Numbered from the stretch's first letter, positions 46,801 through 60,007 are shown. The stretch is DNA of 64,000 nucleotides from Rutidosis leptorrhynchoides (GCF_046630445.1 NC_092340.1:359332001-359396000), one strand, 5' to 3'. Numbers and translations are program-made. The notes: generated by a model not told the origin, from the letters alone.

Positions 46801-48316
46801 TTCGTGTCCGAGCCTTAAACATCACCATCCACACAAACCTTAATAGCCAAATTCGGGTAGCCCAAGATGAGGCTCTCAAGGATGAAAACATCTCTCTCGA
46901 ACACTTGAACGTCCTCACCTCTCGATTCGAAGTTAAAGAAACCGGACTCTGATATTTCGCCGGAAGAATTTGGGTACCTAGTTATGGGGACTTGCGAAGC
47001 CTTATTTTAGACGAAGTCCATAAGTCAAGATATTCGATTCACCCCGGTGCCAATAAGATGTACCACGACCTTAAACAACTATATTGGTGGCCGAACATCA
47101 AAAGGGACGTAGCTACTTATGTTTCCAAGTGTTTGACATGTTCCAAAGTCAAAGCCGAACACCAAAGACCGTCCGGACAACTTCAACAACACGAGATCCT
47201 GCAATGGAAGTGGGAAAGGATAACGATGGATTTTATCACCAAGCTACCAAAAATGACGGGCGGTTATGATACCATTTGGGTTATTGTTGACCGTCTCACC
47301 AAATCCGCACACTTCCTTGCCATGAAAGAAACGGACAAAATGGAGAAACTTGCACAACTTTACATTAAGGAGATCGTAGCCCGACACGGTGTACCTTTAT
47401 CGATTATCTCCGACCGAGATGGCCGTTTTGTTTCTAGATTTTAGCGTACTTTGCAAGAAGCATTGGGAACGCGTTTAGACATGAGCACCGCATATCATCC
47501 ACAAACCGACGGACAAAGCGAACGCACAATTCAAACCTTGGAAGACATGCTACGAGCTTGCGTTGTCGACTTTGGAAAAGCTTGGGATAAGCACTTGCCT
47601 CTCGCCGAATTCTCCTACAACAATAGTTATCACGCGAGTATTAACGCCGCACCATTCGAAGCATTATATAGCCGAAAATGTCGTTCTCCTCTTTGTTGGG
47701 CTGAAGTAGGCGACAAACAAATCACCGGACCTGAACTCATTCACGAAACCACCGAGAAGATCGTTCAAATCCGAGATAGGCTTCGGACGGCCCGGAGTCG
47801 TCAAAAGTGCTATACCGACAAAAGACGCAACGACCTTGAATTTCAAGTCGGTGACCGCGTCATGTTAAAAGTCGCACCTTGGAAGGGTGTAATCCGTTTT
47901 GGGAAACGCGGAAGCTAAATCCGCGGTATATTGGTCCTTTCGAAATCTTGGAGCGTGTTGGAACCGTTGCTTATCGTTTAGATCTTCCGCCTCAACTGAG
48001 TTCCGTTCATCCTACTTTTCATGTATCTAACTTGAAAAAGTGTTTAGCCGAACCCGAACTCGTCATCCCTCTCGAGGAGCTTACTATCGATGACAAACTT
48101 CATTTTGTGGAGGAACCTGTTGAAATTGTGGACACCTCCGTCAAAACGTTAAAACAAAGCCGAATTCCAATTGTCAAGGTCCGTTGGAATGCCAAAAGGG
48201 GACCCGAGTTTACTTGGGAAAGACAAGATCAAATGCAAAGGAAGTATCCTCATCTATTCGTGAATTCGGAAACGCAAGATCTCGAGGAAGAAACAACGAC
48301 TACTACGCCTACTTAA
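43863..48316 (+). pseudogene. gag-pol: Gag-pol of element D, five stop codons and one frameshift
   Basis: The frame starts MARRRAPPET at 43863. Domains in order: gag (CSYKSFMGCKPHTFDG onward), two CCHC knuckles (CHRCQGVGHKANEC and CYECGQTGHYRNAC), protease [21 protein letters not shown], RNase H YCDASKHG, integrase with HHCC and DDE signatures, and a chromodomain-like end ([13 protein letters not shown]). Stops are TAA 44613, TGA 45702, TAA 46689, TGA 46950 and TAG 47442 (first base given), all in one frame. A one-base deletion near 47912 moves the integrase tail into another frame up to the stop at 48314-48316. Each stop can be explained by a single C-to-T or G-to-A change. It cannot make its own enzymes. 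Confidence 0.92.
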
Positions 48317-48351
48317 ATTTTGGGACGAAATTTCTTTTAAGGAGTAGGTAA

Positions 48352-50712
48352 TGTAACATCCCGCCTTTTTTCGTTTACTTTCCGTTTATTCATTTTTAAA
48401 GTCCGTTATATATTTATAACATCTCCCGTTGATACGCGTTTTAAATTATCTCGTTTAGGTAATTCACGCACCCGATTCAAACTTGAGGGGCTAAACTTGC
48501 CAAGATGCCAATTTGGTGACTAGGTCAAAGGGGTCAACCCTTCCTCCTTCATTCATTCATCCCCTCTTTCCCTAATTCTTTCTTCTTTTTCTCTCAACAC
48601 CCAAATACAAAGATTCATCATCTAAATTCGGATTAGGAAGCTAGCAACAAAACAAATTACAAATTCGTGATCCTTGCATCTTCCTCTTCGATTCCATACC
48701 GATTTCATTACATTTGGGTAACTTTCTAAAATCACTAGATTTTGTGTTCTTGATGTTTTTAACTTATAAAAGTGTTAATTAGTGTCTATGGCTCAAGTCT
48801 AACATGAATATATGATTTATATGCTCGATCTCGTTGTTTTAGTGTAACTAGCATGAACTGGAATTTTGGTGCGTTGTTCTTGAATTTTGGATGATCATAT
48901 GTTGTTAGATGTTAAAAGTTGATGTTTTAATTGTGTTACTAGCATCACTAGCTTCAATTTGATGTGTAGGTTGCTTAGGAAAACTTCATGAACTTGATTA
49001 TTGATTTTGGTGAATTTGGGTTGGGGTTTGATAAGCTTGAAATGGACTTTTGATGCTTGGAATGACATGAGATGTTATTAGTAAGTGTTAGGTTGTATTG
49101 TATGCTTGATTACCTACGAAATGGCATATTGTATGTAGGTAGTAAGTTTCCGAATCATTGATATGTATTTATGAACTTGGATGCGGTTAATGATGAGCAT
49201 TAAATGCGGTTTTGGTTGTTGTAAGTGTTAAATTGATAGACGAAATGTGTTTAGTCGTTTTCCTCGTCAAAATACCTTCCCAACGGTGTATGATACATGT
49301 TCTAGGTGTTTTCGGTTAGCAAATTGTATTCGTTTGAGTTTTGGTTCGTGCACTTGAGAGTTGCTGTAAACAGGCCTGGATACTAATCTGGACGCCGTCC
49401 AGCCTTTTGGACGCCGTCCAAGATTTCAAACTTGGACGCCGTCCAGCCTTTTGGACGCCGTCCAGGCTTTCAAACTTGGACGCCGTCCAGGCATTTTGGA
49501 TGCCGTCCAATATGCCTGTTCTGTTCTGTTTCGTTTTACCATTTTTCGAAAAATGTTTACTATGCTACGCACCTCCGATTCACATGTAACTGGTTCTAAC
49601 GTGCTCATATATGATTAAAAACCTCAGAGAAATAGTTCAGGACCCGACCCGAACGTGTTGACTTTTTCGTTGACTTTGACCCGACCAAGTTGACTTTTAA
49701 TCAAACTTAACCAAATGTTTGTGCAAATCGTTCTAACATGCTTTTATACTCGTATCTTGCATGAAACATGACAATTTGACTCACATGTTGTAGTATTCGA
49801 GTCCTAACGAGCCATAGGACTAATTGAACATCTTTGACCTATCGTGTTTACCGTTATTGATACAACCTATTGTTTAGGTCAAGACTAGCATTGTTCTTTG
49901 CACACGTTTACTTGTTGAAGTACTTTACTACTCGTGCACTCAAGGTGAGATCATAGTCCCACTTTTACTCTTTTTGAACTTACATTTGGGATGAGAAAAC
50001 ATAAACATTTCTTTTACTAAGTGAACACAAGTACAGGAAAACAAACATTCTACATACGAGTTTAGAACAAAATCTTCAATTCGATTATCATTAGTTACAC
50101 TTGCCGGGTGTAAGCGAGAACTTATGTTGTATGGATCCATATGGGTTTGACAAACCCTCATTCAAACGGTTCGCTACCGTTTACGAATGAAATATATTTT
50201 CGTGAAACAGTGTATGTTCTAACACTATTGTGATGGGGTTCTATGGAAGGAAAGTTAAGCATTGATAATTGGGTGCTCGTGAAACAAACTTTTGGAATGT
50301 ATTACTATTATATCAATGTTACAAATCTTGTGGTTCATTTGTACTTACTTACTTAAACCTATGATTTCACCAATGTTTTCGTTGATAGATTTCTATGTTT
50401 TTCTCAGGTCCTTGAACGTTTTGTGATACATGCTTCCGCTCATTACTTTTGATGCTTTGCTTGGATATCGAGTATACATGCATACGTGGAGCGTCTTTTG
50501 GCTACTTTTAAATTGTGTCGCATATGTTTCAATTGCACTTTAAACTTTGTTATGTAACTAGTTGTCGAACTACTTTGTAAACCTTGAAACATCTTTACTT
50601 TTGAAATAAATGCGACATATCTTTTGGGCAAACGTTGTTTTAAAGACTTATGACCACGTAACGGGACCTAAGTAGACGGCGCCGTCAATGACGATTTTGT
50701 CGGGTCGCTACA
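48352..50712 (+). repeat. 3' LTR of element D
   Basis: 2361 bp, preceded by the tract TTTTAAGGAGTAGGTAA (48335-48351) that serves as polypurine primer. Includes the hairpin array at 49389-49509. Followed by the TAAAG duplication. Confidence 0.92.
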
Positions 50713-51146
50713 TAAAGTTCATCGGGTTTGGAATCAAATTTCTCTATTTTTATGCCCTTTCCCTTATTGTTCTCTTTTTCCTTATTAAATTGTATTGGGG
50801 TAATTTCTATAACATTATCGGAATCCTTGTCGGGATCCGATTCAACGGAGAATTGGTAATCCTCCCAATACTTTGCTTCCTTGGCGGAAACACCATTGAC
50901 CATAATTAACTTTGGTCGGTTGGTTGAGGATTTTCTTCTACTTAATCGTTTTATTATTTCCCCCACTGGTTCTATTTCTTCTTTCGGTTCCGATTCTTCT
51001 TCCGGTTCCGATTCTTCTTCCGGTTCCGACTCTTCTTCCGGTTCCTCTTCGGGAACTTGTGAATCAGTCCACGAATCATTCCAATTTACATTTGACTCTT
51101 CATTATTATTAGGTGAGTCAATGGGACTTGTTCTAGAGGTAGACAT
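50713..51146 (-). pseudogene. N-terminal part of the acidic ORF of element E, cut by element D
   Basis: Starts MSTSRTSPID at 51146 and is open for about 144 codons up to the D insertion: EPEEES repeats (last unit EPKEE), IIKRLSRRKSSTNRPK, the motif NGVSAKEAKYWEDYQF and KGKGIKIEKFDSKPDELY. It has many substitutions relative to C (for example VESDPDKDSDN for DESDSDENSDD) yet no stop or frameshift. The ORF was intact when D arrived. Confidence 0.8.
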
Positions 51147-51341
51147 CTATCACATAATATCAAACGCGTTAAGAGATTAATATATCACATAATATTCACA
51201 TGTTAAAAATATATAGTTTCCAACAAAATTTGTTAAGCAATCATTTTTCAAGTAAACACGGTCGAAGTCCAGACTCACTAATGCATCCTAACAAACTCGA
51301 TAAGACACACTAATGCAAAATTCTGGTTCTCTAAGACCAAC

Positions 51342-51353
51342 GCTCTGATACCA
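51342..51353 (-). promoter_or_regulatory. Primer-binding site of element E (initiator tRNA-Met type)
   Basis: The minus strand reads TGGTATCAGAGC, two bases from the LTR end. The 190 bp between this and the acidic ORF show no gene. Confidence 0.85.
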
Positions 51354-51355
51354 AC

Positions 51356-54286
51356 TGAAATGTCCCGTTCATATTGATTATAAACGTTCCATATTAATTG
51401 ATTTCGTTGCGAGGTTTTGACCTCTATATGAGACATTTTTCAAAGACTGCATTCATTTTTAAAACAACCATAACCTTTATTTTATCAATAAAGGTTTCAA
51501 AAGCATTACGTAGATTATCAAATAATGATAATCTAAAATATACTGTTTACACACGACCATTACATAATGGTTTACAATAGAAATATATTACATCGACATA
51601 TGTTTCTTGAATGCAGTTTTTACATAATATCATACAAACATGGACTCCAAATCTTGTCCTTATTTTAGTATGCAACAGCGAAAGCTCTTAATATTCACCT
51701 GAGAATAAACATGCTTTAAACGTCAACAAAAATGTTGGCGAGTTATAGGTTTAACCTATATATATCAAATCGTAACAATAGACCACAAGATTTCATATTT
51801 CAATATACATCCCATACATAGAGATAAAAATCATTCATATGGTGAACACCTGGTAACCGACATTAACAAGATGCATATACAAGAATATCCCCATCATTCC
51901 GGGACACCCTTCGGATATGATATAAATTTCGAAGTACTAAAGCATCTGATACTTTGGATGGGGTTTGTTAGGCCCAATAGATCTATCTTTAGGATTCGCA
52001 TCAATTAGGGTGTATGTTCCCTAATTCTTAGATTACCAGACTTAATAAAAAGGGGCATATTCGATTTCGATAATTCAACTATAGAATGTAGTTTCACGTA
52101 CTTGTGTCTATTTTGTAAATCATTTATAAAACCTGCATGTATTCTCATCCCAAAAATATTAGATTTTAAAAGTGGGACTATAACTCACTTTCACAGATTT
52201 TTACTTCGTCGGGAAGTAAGACTTGGCCACTGGTCGATTCACGAACCTATAACAAATATGTACATATATATCAAAGTGTATTCAAAATATATTTACAACA
52301 CTTTTAATACATTTTGATGTTTTAAGTTTATTAAGTCAGCTGTCCTCGTTAGTAACCTACAACTAGTTGTCCAACGTTAGATGTACAGAAAAAAATTGAT
52401 ATATATTATCTTGAATCAATCTACGACCCAGTGTATACACGTCTCAGGCTAGATCACAACTCAAAGTATATATATTTTTGGAATCAACCTCAACCCTGTA
52501 TAGCTAACTCTCACATTACTGCATATAGAGTGTCTATGGTTGTTCCAAATAATATATACACATGGGTCGATATGATATGTCAAAACATTTGCATACGTGT
52601 CTATGGTATCCCAAGATTACATAATATATTAGAATACATGTATAATACAATATAAGTTAGCTAGGATATGATTAATATAGATTTGTTACCAATTTTCACG
52701 TTGCTACAACAAGAAAAATTATCCAATCTTGTTTTACCCATAACTTCTTCATTTTAAATCCGTTTTGAGTGAATAAAATTGCTATGGTTTTATATTGAAC
52801 TCTATTTTATGAATATAAATAGAAAAAGTATAGGTTTATAGTCGGAAATATAAGTTACAAGTCATTTTTGTAAAGGTAGTCATTTCAGTCGAAAGAACGA
52901 CGTCTAGATGACCATTTTAGAAAACATACTTCCACTTTGAGTTTAACCATGATTTTTGGATATAGTTTCATGTTCATAAGAAAAATCATTTTCCCAGAAG
53001 AACAACTTTTAAATCAAAGTTTATCATAGTTTTTAATTAACTAACCCAAAACAGCCCGCGGTGTTACTACGACGGCGTAAATCCGGTTTTACGGTGTTTT
53101 TTGTGTTTCCAGGTTTTAAATCATTAAGTTAGCATATCATATAGATATAGAATATGTGTTTAGTTAATTTTAAAAGTCAAGTTAGAAGGATTAACTTTTG
53201 TTTGAGAACAAGTTTAGAATTAACTAAACTATGTTCTAGTGATTACAAGTTTAAACCTTCGAATTACAAGATTAAACCTTCGAATAAGATAGCTTTATAT
53301 GTATGAATCGAATGATGTTATGAACATCATTACTACCTCAAGTTTTCTGGATAAAGCTACTGGAAATGAGAAAAATGGATCTAGCTTCAAAGGATCCTTG
53401 GATGGCTTGAAAGTTCTTGAAGCAGAATCATGACACGAAAACAGTTCAAGCAAGATTTTCACTCGAAATAAGATTGTTATAGTTATAGAAATTGAATCAA
53501 AGTTTGAATATGAGTATTACCTTGTATTAGAAAGATATCTTACTGTAAATAAGAAAGATTTCTTGAGGTTGGATGATCAATCTACAAGATTGGAAGTAAG
53601 CTAGCAAACTTGGAAGTATTCTTGATTTTATGAAACTATAACTTGTTGAATTTATGAAGAACACTTAGAACTTGAAGATAGAACTTGAGAGAGATAAATT
53701 AGATGAAGAAAATTGAAGAATGAAAGTGTTTGTAGGTGTTTTTGGTCATTGGTGTATGGATTAGATATAAAGGATATGTAATTTTGTTTTCATGTAAATA
53801 AGTCATGAATGATTACTCATATTTTTGTAATTTTATGAGATATTTCATGCTAGTTGCCAAATGATAGTTCCCACATGTGTTAGGTGACTCACATGGGCTG
53901 CTAAGAGCTGATCATTAGAGTGTATATACCAATAGTGCATACATCTAAAAGCTGTGTATTGTACGAGTACGAATACGGGTGCATACGAGTAGAATTGTTG
54001 ATGAAACTGAACGAGGATGTAATTGTAAGCATTTTTGTTAAGTAGAAGTATTTTGATAAGTGTCTTGAAGTCTTTCAAAAGTGTATGAATACATATTAAA
54101 ACACTACATGTATATACATTTTAACTGAGTCATTAAGTCATCGTTAGTCGTTACATGTAAGTGTTGTTTTGAAACCTTTAGGTTAACGATCTTGTTAAAT
54201 GTTGTTAACCCAATGTTTATAATATCAAATGAGATTTTAAATTATTATATTATCATGATATTATGATGTACGAATATCTCTTAATA

Positions 54287-54320
<34 letters not shown>

Positions 54321-54678
54321 TAAATGTCGTTACAATGATAATTGTTACATATATGTCTCTTTTCAAAATCATTAAGTTAGTAGTCTTGTTTTTACATATG
54401 TAGTTCATTATTAATATACTTAATGATATGTTTACTTATCATAATATCATGTTAACTATATATATAACCATATATATGTCATCATATAGTTTTTACAAGT
54501 TTTAACGTTCTTGAATCACCGGTCAACTTGGGTGGTCAATTGTCTATATGAAACCTATTTCAATTAATCAAGTCTTAACAAGTTTGATTGTTTAATATGT
54601 TGGAAACACTTAATCATGTAAATAAAAATTTTATTTAATATATATATATATAAACATGGAAAAGTTCGGGTCACTACA
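51356..54678 (-). repeat. 5' LTR of element E
   Basis: 3323 bp, TG...CA ends as in the other FBX LTRs, with an (AT)n expansion near 54292-54316 and the conserved stem-loop at 51724-51737. It carries a C/E-type U3-like block rather than the B-type block. The right neighbour is satellite sequence ATTTTGCCCG. Confidence 0.9.
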
Positions 54679-57600
54679 ATTTTGCCCGATTTTGTGAGGA
54701 ATTTAGTGACTTTAAATATGTGTTTTGTGGCCATTAATTATCATCAAAACGAAACTACACTCTCATATATTTGTTTTCAATATAAAATTTAGAAACAAAA
54801 ACATAAATAAGGTTTTGAATCTAGAGAAATAAAAAAACGGCTAAATATACTCGAACAATAAAACCAAGACGTTATAAAAGCAGCAACGTTTTATAGCTAG
54901 TGGTGAGATAGTAGCCCCAACATGATTCTCGAAGTACCTAAATACAATATTTAATAAAAACAAGTATCATAGTGGTATTCAAACAGGCACAACATTTTAT
55001 ATGCGAAGGTATTACTTATTCTAAGATCGAAAAATGCGAAACTCGCCTTTAAAAATAGTAAAAATTTGATTTTTGGAATCTAAACTGCTTCGAACGAGGG
55101 AAATTCTTAGGGAAGTCCTGCTCATAGTACCATTTTTTAGTTATCTTGCGAAAATTGGCCAAATCTGAAGTTATAATTTTTTAAGAAAATTCACCACAAA
55201 AGTTTTGCCCGATTTTGTAGAGAATTTAGTGACATCAAATATGTGTTTTGCAGCCATTAATTGTCATTAAAACGAAACTACACTCTCATATATTCGCATT
55301 CAATATGAAATTTAAAAACAAAAATAAGGTTATGAATATAGAGAAATACAAAAGCAGCTAAAAATACTCGAATAATAAAACAAGACGTTATAAAAGCAGC
55401 AATGTTTTATAAATAATGGTGAGATAGTAGCCCCAACATGATTCTCGATGTACCTAAATACAATAATAAAATAAAAACAAGTATCACGGTGGTATTTAAA
55501 CAGGCACAATAATTCGCATGTGAATGTATAACTTATCCGGGGATCTATAAGTGCAAAATTCGGAATCTAAACTGCTTCGAACGGGGGAAAGGTCTTTAAC
55601 AAAATCTTGCTACTAACGCCATTTTCTAGTTATCTTGCGAAAATTGGCCAAATCTGAAGTTGAAAATATTTCAAAAAATTCTCCACCAAATTTTGCCCGA
55701 TTTTATGGAAAATTTAGTGACTTCAAATATGTGTTTTGCGGTCATTAATTATTATCAAAACGAAACTACACTCTCATATATTCGCATTCAGTATGAAATT
55801 TAGAAACAAAAACAAAAATAAGGTTATGAATCTAGAGAAATAAAAAAGCGGTAAAATACTCGAACAATAAAACTAAGACGTTATAAAAGCAGTCACGTTT
55901 TATAGCTAGTGGTGGGATAGTAGCCCCAACATGACTCTCTATGTACCTAAATACAATATTAAATAAATACAAATATTATAGTGGTATTTAAACAGGCACA
56001 ACAATTCACATGTGAAGGTATTACTTATCCTAAGATCTAAAAGTGCTAAATTCACTTTTAAAAATAGTAAAATCTCATTTTCGGAATCTAAACTGCTTCG
56101 AACGGGGAAAAGCCTTATGGAAGTCTTGCTCGTAGCACCATTTTCTAGTTATCTTGCGAAAATAGGTCAAATCTGAAGTTTAAAATTATTTCAAAAAATT
56201 CTCCACAAAAGTTTGCCCGATTTTGTGGGGAATTTAGTGACTTCAAATATGTGTTTTGCGGCCATTAATTATCATTAAAACGAAACTACACTCTCATATA
56301 TTCGCATTCAAATTGAAATTTAGAAACAAAAACAAAAATAGAGTTATGAATCCAGAGAAATTAAAATCGGCTAAAAATATTCGAACAATAAAACCAAGAC
56401 GTTATAAAAGCAGCAACATTTTATAGCTAGTGGTGAGATAGTAGCCCCAACATGATTCTCGATGTACCTAAATACAATAATAAAATAAAAAAAAATATCA
56501 CAGTGGTATTTAAACAGGCACAACAATTCACATGTAAAGGTATTACTTATCCTAAGATCTAAAAGTTCAAAATTCACCTTTAAAAATAGTAAAATGTCAT
56601 TTTCGGAATCTAAACTGCTTCGAATGGGGGGAAGCCTTTAACGAAATCTTGCTCCTAGCACCATTTTCTAGTTATCTTGCGAAAATGGACCAAATCTGAA
56701 GTTGAAAATATTTCAGAAAATTCTCCACAAAATTTTGCCCGATTTTGTAAGGAATTTAGTGACTTCAAATATGTGTTTTGCGGCCTTTAATTATCATCAA
56801 AATGAAACTACACTCTGATATATTCACATTCAATATGAAATTTAGAAACAAAAACAAAAATAAGGTTATGAATATGTAGAAATTAAAAAAGCGGCTTATA
56901 ATACTCGAACAATAAAACCAAGACGTTATAAAAGCAGTAACGTTTTTTATAGCTAATGGTGAAATATTATTTTCGGAATCTAAACTTTTTTGAACGGGGG
57001 AAAGCCTTAAGGAAGTCTTGCTCGTAGCGTCGTGTTGTAGTTATCTTGCGAAAATGGGCATAATCTGCATTTGAAATTTTTTTCGGAAAATTCTCCACAG
57101 TTTAGCCTGATTTTGTGGGGAATGTAGTCAATTCAAATATGCTTTTTGCGGCCATTAATTATCATTAAAACGAAACTACACTCTCATATATTCGCATTCA
57201 ATATGTAATTTAAAAAAAAAAACAAAAATAAGGTTATGAATCTAGAGAAATAAAAAAATTACTCGAACTATAAAACAAAGACGTTATAAAAGCAGCAACC
57301 TTTTGTAGCTAGTGGTAAGATAGTAGCACCAACATGATTCTCAATGTATCTAAATACCACATTAAATAAAAACAAGTATCATACTAGTATTTAAACAGAC
57401 ACAACAATTCACATGTGAAGGTATTATTTATCCTAAGATCTAAAAGTGCAAAATTCACCTTTAAAAATTGTAAAATGACATTTTCAGAATCTAAACTGCT
57501 TCGAACGTGAAAAGTCTTAAGGAAGTCTTACTCGTAGCGCCGTTTTCTAGTTATCTTGCGAAAATGGGCCTCATCGGCAATTGAAAATTTTTCGAAAAAA

Positions 57601-59554
57601 TCTCCAACAAATTTTGCCCATTTTTTGGGGAATGTAGTGACTTCAAACATGTGTTTTACGACCATTAATTATCATCAAAATGATACAACACTCTCATATA
57701 TTCGCATTCAATATAAAATTTAGAAATAAAAATAAAAAAAAAAAGATTCTGAATCTAGAGAAATTAAAAAGCGGCTAAAAATACTCGAACAATAAAACCA
57801 AGACGTTATCAAATTAGCAATGTTTTGTGGGTAGTGGTGAGATAGTAGCCCCAACATGATTCTCGATGTACTTAAATACCATATTAAATAAAAACAAGTA
57901 TCATAGTGGTATTTAAACAGGCAGAACAATTCACATGTAAAGGTATTAGTTATCCTAAGATCTAAAAGTACAAAATTCACCTTTAAAAATAGTAAAAATA
58001 TCATTTTCGGAATCTAAACTGCTTCGAACGGGGGAAAACTTTAAGAAAGTCTTGCTCGTAGCGTCGTTTTCTACTTATCTTGCGAAAATGGGCCTCATCC
58101 GCAATTGAATATTTTTCGAAAAATTCTCCAAAATTTTTTTCCGATTTTGTGGGGAATTTAGTGACTTCAAATATGTGTTTTACGGCCTTTAATTATCATC
58201 AAAACGAAACTACACTCTGATATATTCACATTCAATATTAAATTTTGAAACAAAAACAAAAGTAAGGTTATGAATCTAGAGAAATAAAAAAAACGCTTAA
58301 AAATACTCGAACAATAAAACAATACGTTATAAAAGCAGCCACGTTTTATAGCTAGTGGTGAGATAGTAGCCCCAACATGATTCTTGATGTACCTAAATAC
58401 CATATTAAATAAAAACAAGTATCATAGTAGTATTTAAACAGGCACAACAATTCACATGTAAAGGTATTAGTTATCCAAAGATCTAAAATTACAAAATTCA
58501 CCTTTAAAAATAGTAAAAATGTCATTTTTGGAATCTAAACTGTTTCGAACGGGGGAAAGCTTTAAGAATATCTTGCTCGTAGCGCCGTTTTCTAGTTATC
58601 TTTTGGAAATGAGCCTAATCTGCAATTAAAAAATTTTTGAAAAATTCTTCACGAAATTTTGCCCGATTTTGTGGGAAATGTAGTGACTTCAAATACGTGT
58701 TTTGTGGCCATTAGTTATCTTCAAAACGAAACTACACTTTCATATCTTCAAAACGAAACTACACTTTCATATCTTCGCATTCAATATGAAATTTGGAAAC
58801 AACAAAAAATAAGGTTATGAATCTAGAGAAATAAAAACCAGCTTAAAATAGTCGAAATATAAAACCAATACGTTATAAAAGCAGCAACGTTTTTTAGCTA
58901 GTGGTGAGATAGTAGCTTCAACATGATTCTCGATATACCTGAGTATAATATTAAATAAAAATAAGTTTCATAGTTGTATTTAAACATGCACAACAATTCA
59001 CATGTGAAGGTATTACTTATCGTAAGATCTAAAAGTGCAAAATTCACCTTTAAAAATAGTAAAATATCAGTTTCGGCATTTAAACTGCTTCGAACGGAGG
59101 AAAGCCTTAAGGAATTCTTGCTCGTAGCGCCGTTTTCTAGTTATCTTGCGAAAATGAGCTTAATCTACAATTGAAAATTTTTCAAAAAATTTTCATTAAA
59201 ATTTTGCCCGATTTTGTGGGGAATATAGTGACTTCAAATATGTGTTTTGCGGCCATTAATTATCATTAAAACGAAACTACACTCTCATATATTCGCATTC
59301 AATATGAAATTTAAAAACAAAAACAAAAATAAGGTTATGAATCTAGAGAAATAAAAAAGCGGCTAAAAATACTCGAACAATAAAACCAAAACGTTATAAA
59401 AGCAACAACGCTTTGTAGCCAGTGGTGAGATAGTAGCCTCAACATGATTCTCGATGTACCTAAATATAATATTAAATTAAAACAAGTATCATACTAGTAT
59501 TTAAACAAGCACAATAATTCACAAGTATCATACTAGTATTTATCCTAAGATCTA
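54679..59554. repeat. Satellite-like tandem array, unit about 520 bp, about 9.5 copies
   Basis: The marker TTTTGCCCGATTTTGTGGGG recurs with changes at about 54680, 55203, 55691, 56211, 56733, 57100, 57612, 58135, 58657 and 59202. Spacings are mostly 488-545 bp, with one shortened unit of 367 bp. Other phrases repeat in register, such as AAAACGAAACTACACTCTCA, GACGTTATAAAAGCAGCAAC and GATAGTAGCCCCAACATGATT. Short minus-strand frames recur in several units but are not conserved as one protein. The left end is cut by E, the right end by a MITE-like element. Confidence 0.9.
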
Positions 59555-59924
59555 GAGTGTGTTTGGCACACGAGCTTATTAGAGTTTATAGGAGCTTCTA
59601 GAAATCATAAACTCTTAAAAAATAAGCTACTTGTAGTAGCTTATGAAAAAAGTAGAGCTTATGTACTACAAAATAAGCTCCAGCTAGTTTACCAAACACT
59701 TATAAAAAATAATAAGCTTAAACTACCAGCTTTAAAAATAAGCTCCGGCTCCAACTCTAGTCCATAAGCTGCAGCTCCAGCTACAAGCTCCAACTACAAC
59801 TAGTTGTCCAAACACACCATATGTCTACCAAACGAAGCTTATTGCTTGGAGCTTATTAAAATCATAAGTTCAAACTCTTATAAGTTCTCATAAGCTCCAA
59901 TAAACTGCTGCGCCAAACACACTC
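59555..59924. mobile_element. MITE-like element with perfect 13-bp terminal inverted repeats
   Basis: Begins GAGTGTGTTTGGC and ends GCCAAACACACTC, an exact inverted repeat, with many internal AAGCTTATT/AATAAGCTC-type repeats and no ORF. The GTGTTTGG-type ends resemble plant hAT-like MITEs, but I found no clear 8-bp target duplication. It sits in the last satellite unit, about 215 bp before the TOM20 start codon. Confidence 0.65.
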
Positions 59925-59999
59925 AAAGAGAGAAAGAAATGTACAAACGATAAGAACAAAAATGTAATTACCCGTAAAAATACGACTCTATACTAGAGA

Positions 60000-60007
60000 T
60001 GACGTCA
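60000..60007 (+). promoter_or_regulatory. TGACGTCA palindrome (bZIP-type site) upstream of TOM20
   Basis: A perfect TGACGTCA 132 bp before the start codon, the classic binding core of bZIP factors. Function not shown. Confidence 0.4.

Larger units (their letters stand above)
41086..50712 (+). mobile_element. Element D: Tekay-like Ty3/gypsy without extra ORFs, decayed coding region
   Basis: 9627 bp with LTRs 41086-43439 and 48352-50712, target-site duplication TAAAG at 41081-41085 and 50713-50717, a canonical tRNA-Met primer-binding site, and gag-pol directly after a leader of about 420 bp. By eye the LTRs differ at about 25 sites plus one short indel (about 99% identity). It has no acidic or F-box ORF, so it is a useful contrast to the FBX family. 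Confidence 0.93.
39077..54678 (-). mobile_element. Element E: FBX-family Ty3/gypsy on minus strand, 3' part cut off, split by element D
   Basis: From right to left: 5' LTR, canonical primer-binding site, acidic ORF (split by D), F-box ORF with two frameshifts, leader and gag truncated at 39077 by the LTR attributed to X. The right flank is the satellite array. It is the outermost element of the stack that can be traced here. Confidence 0.85.

Noticed and set aside
56371..58418. Recurring minus-strand ORFs of 68-94 codons in the satellite units
   Set aside because: Open only in some units, with different ends and no domain. The resemblance follows from the tandem repeat itself.
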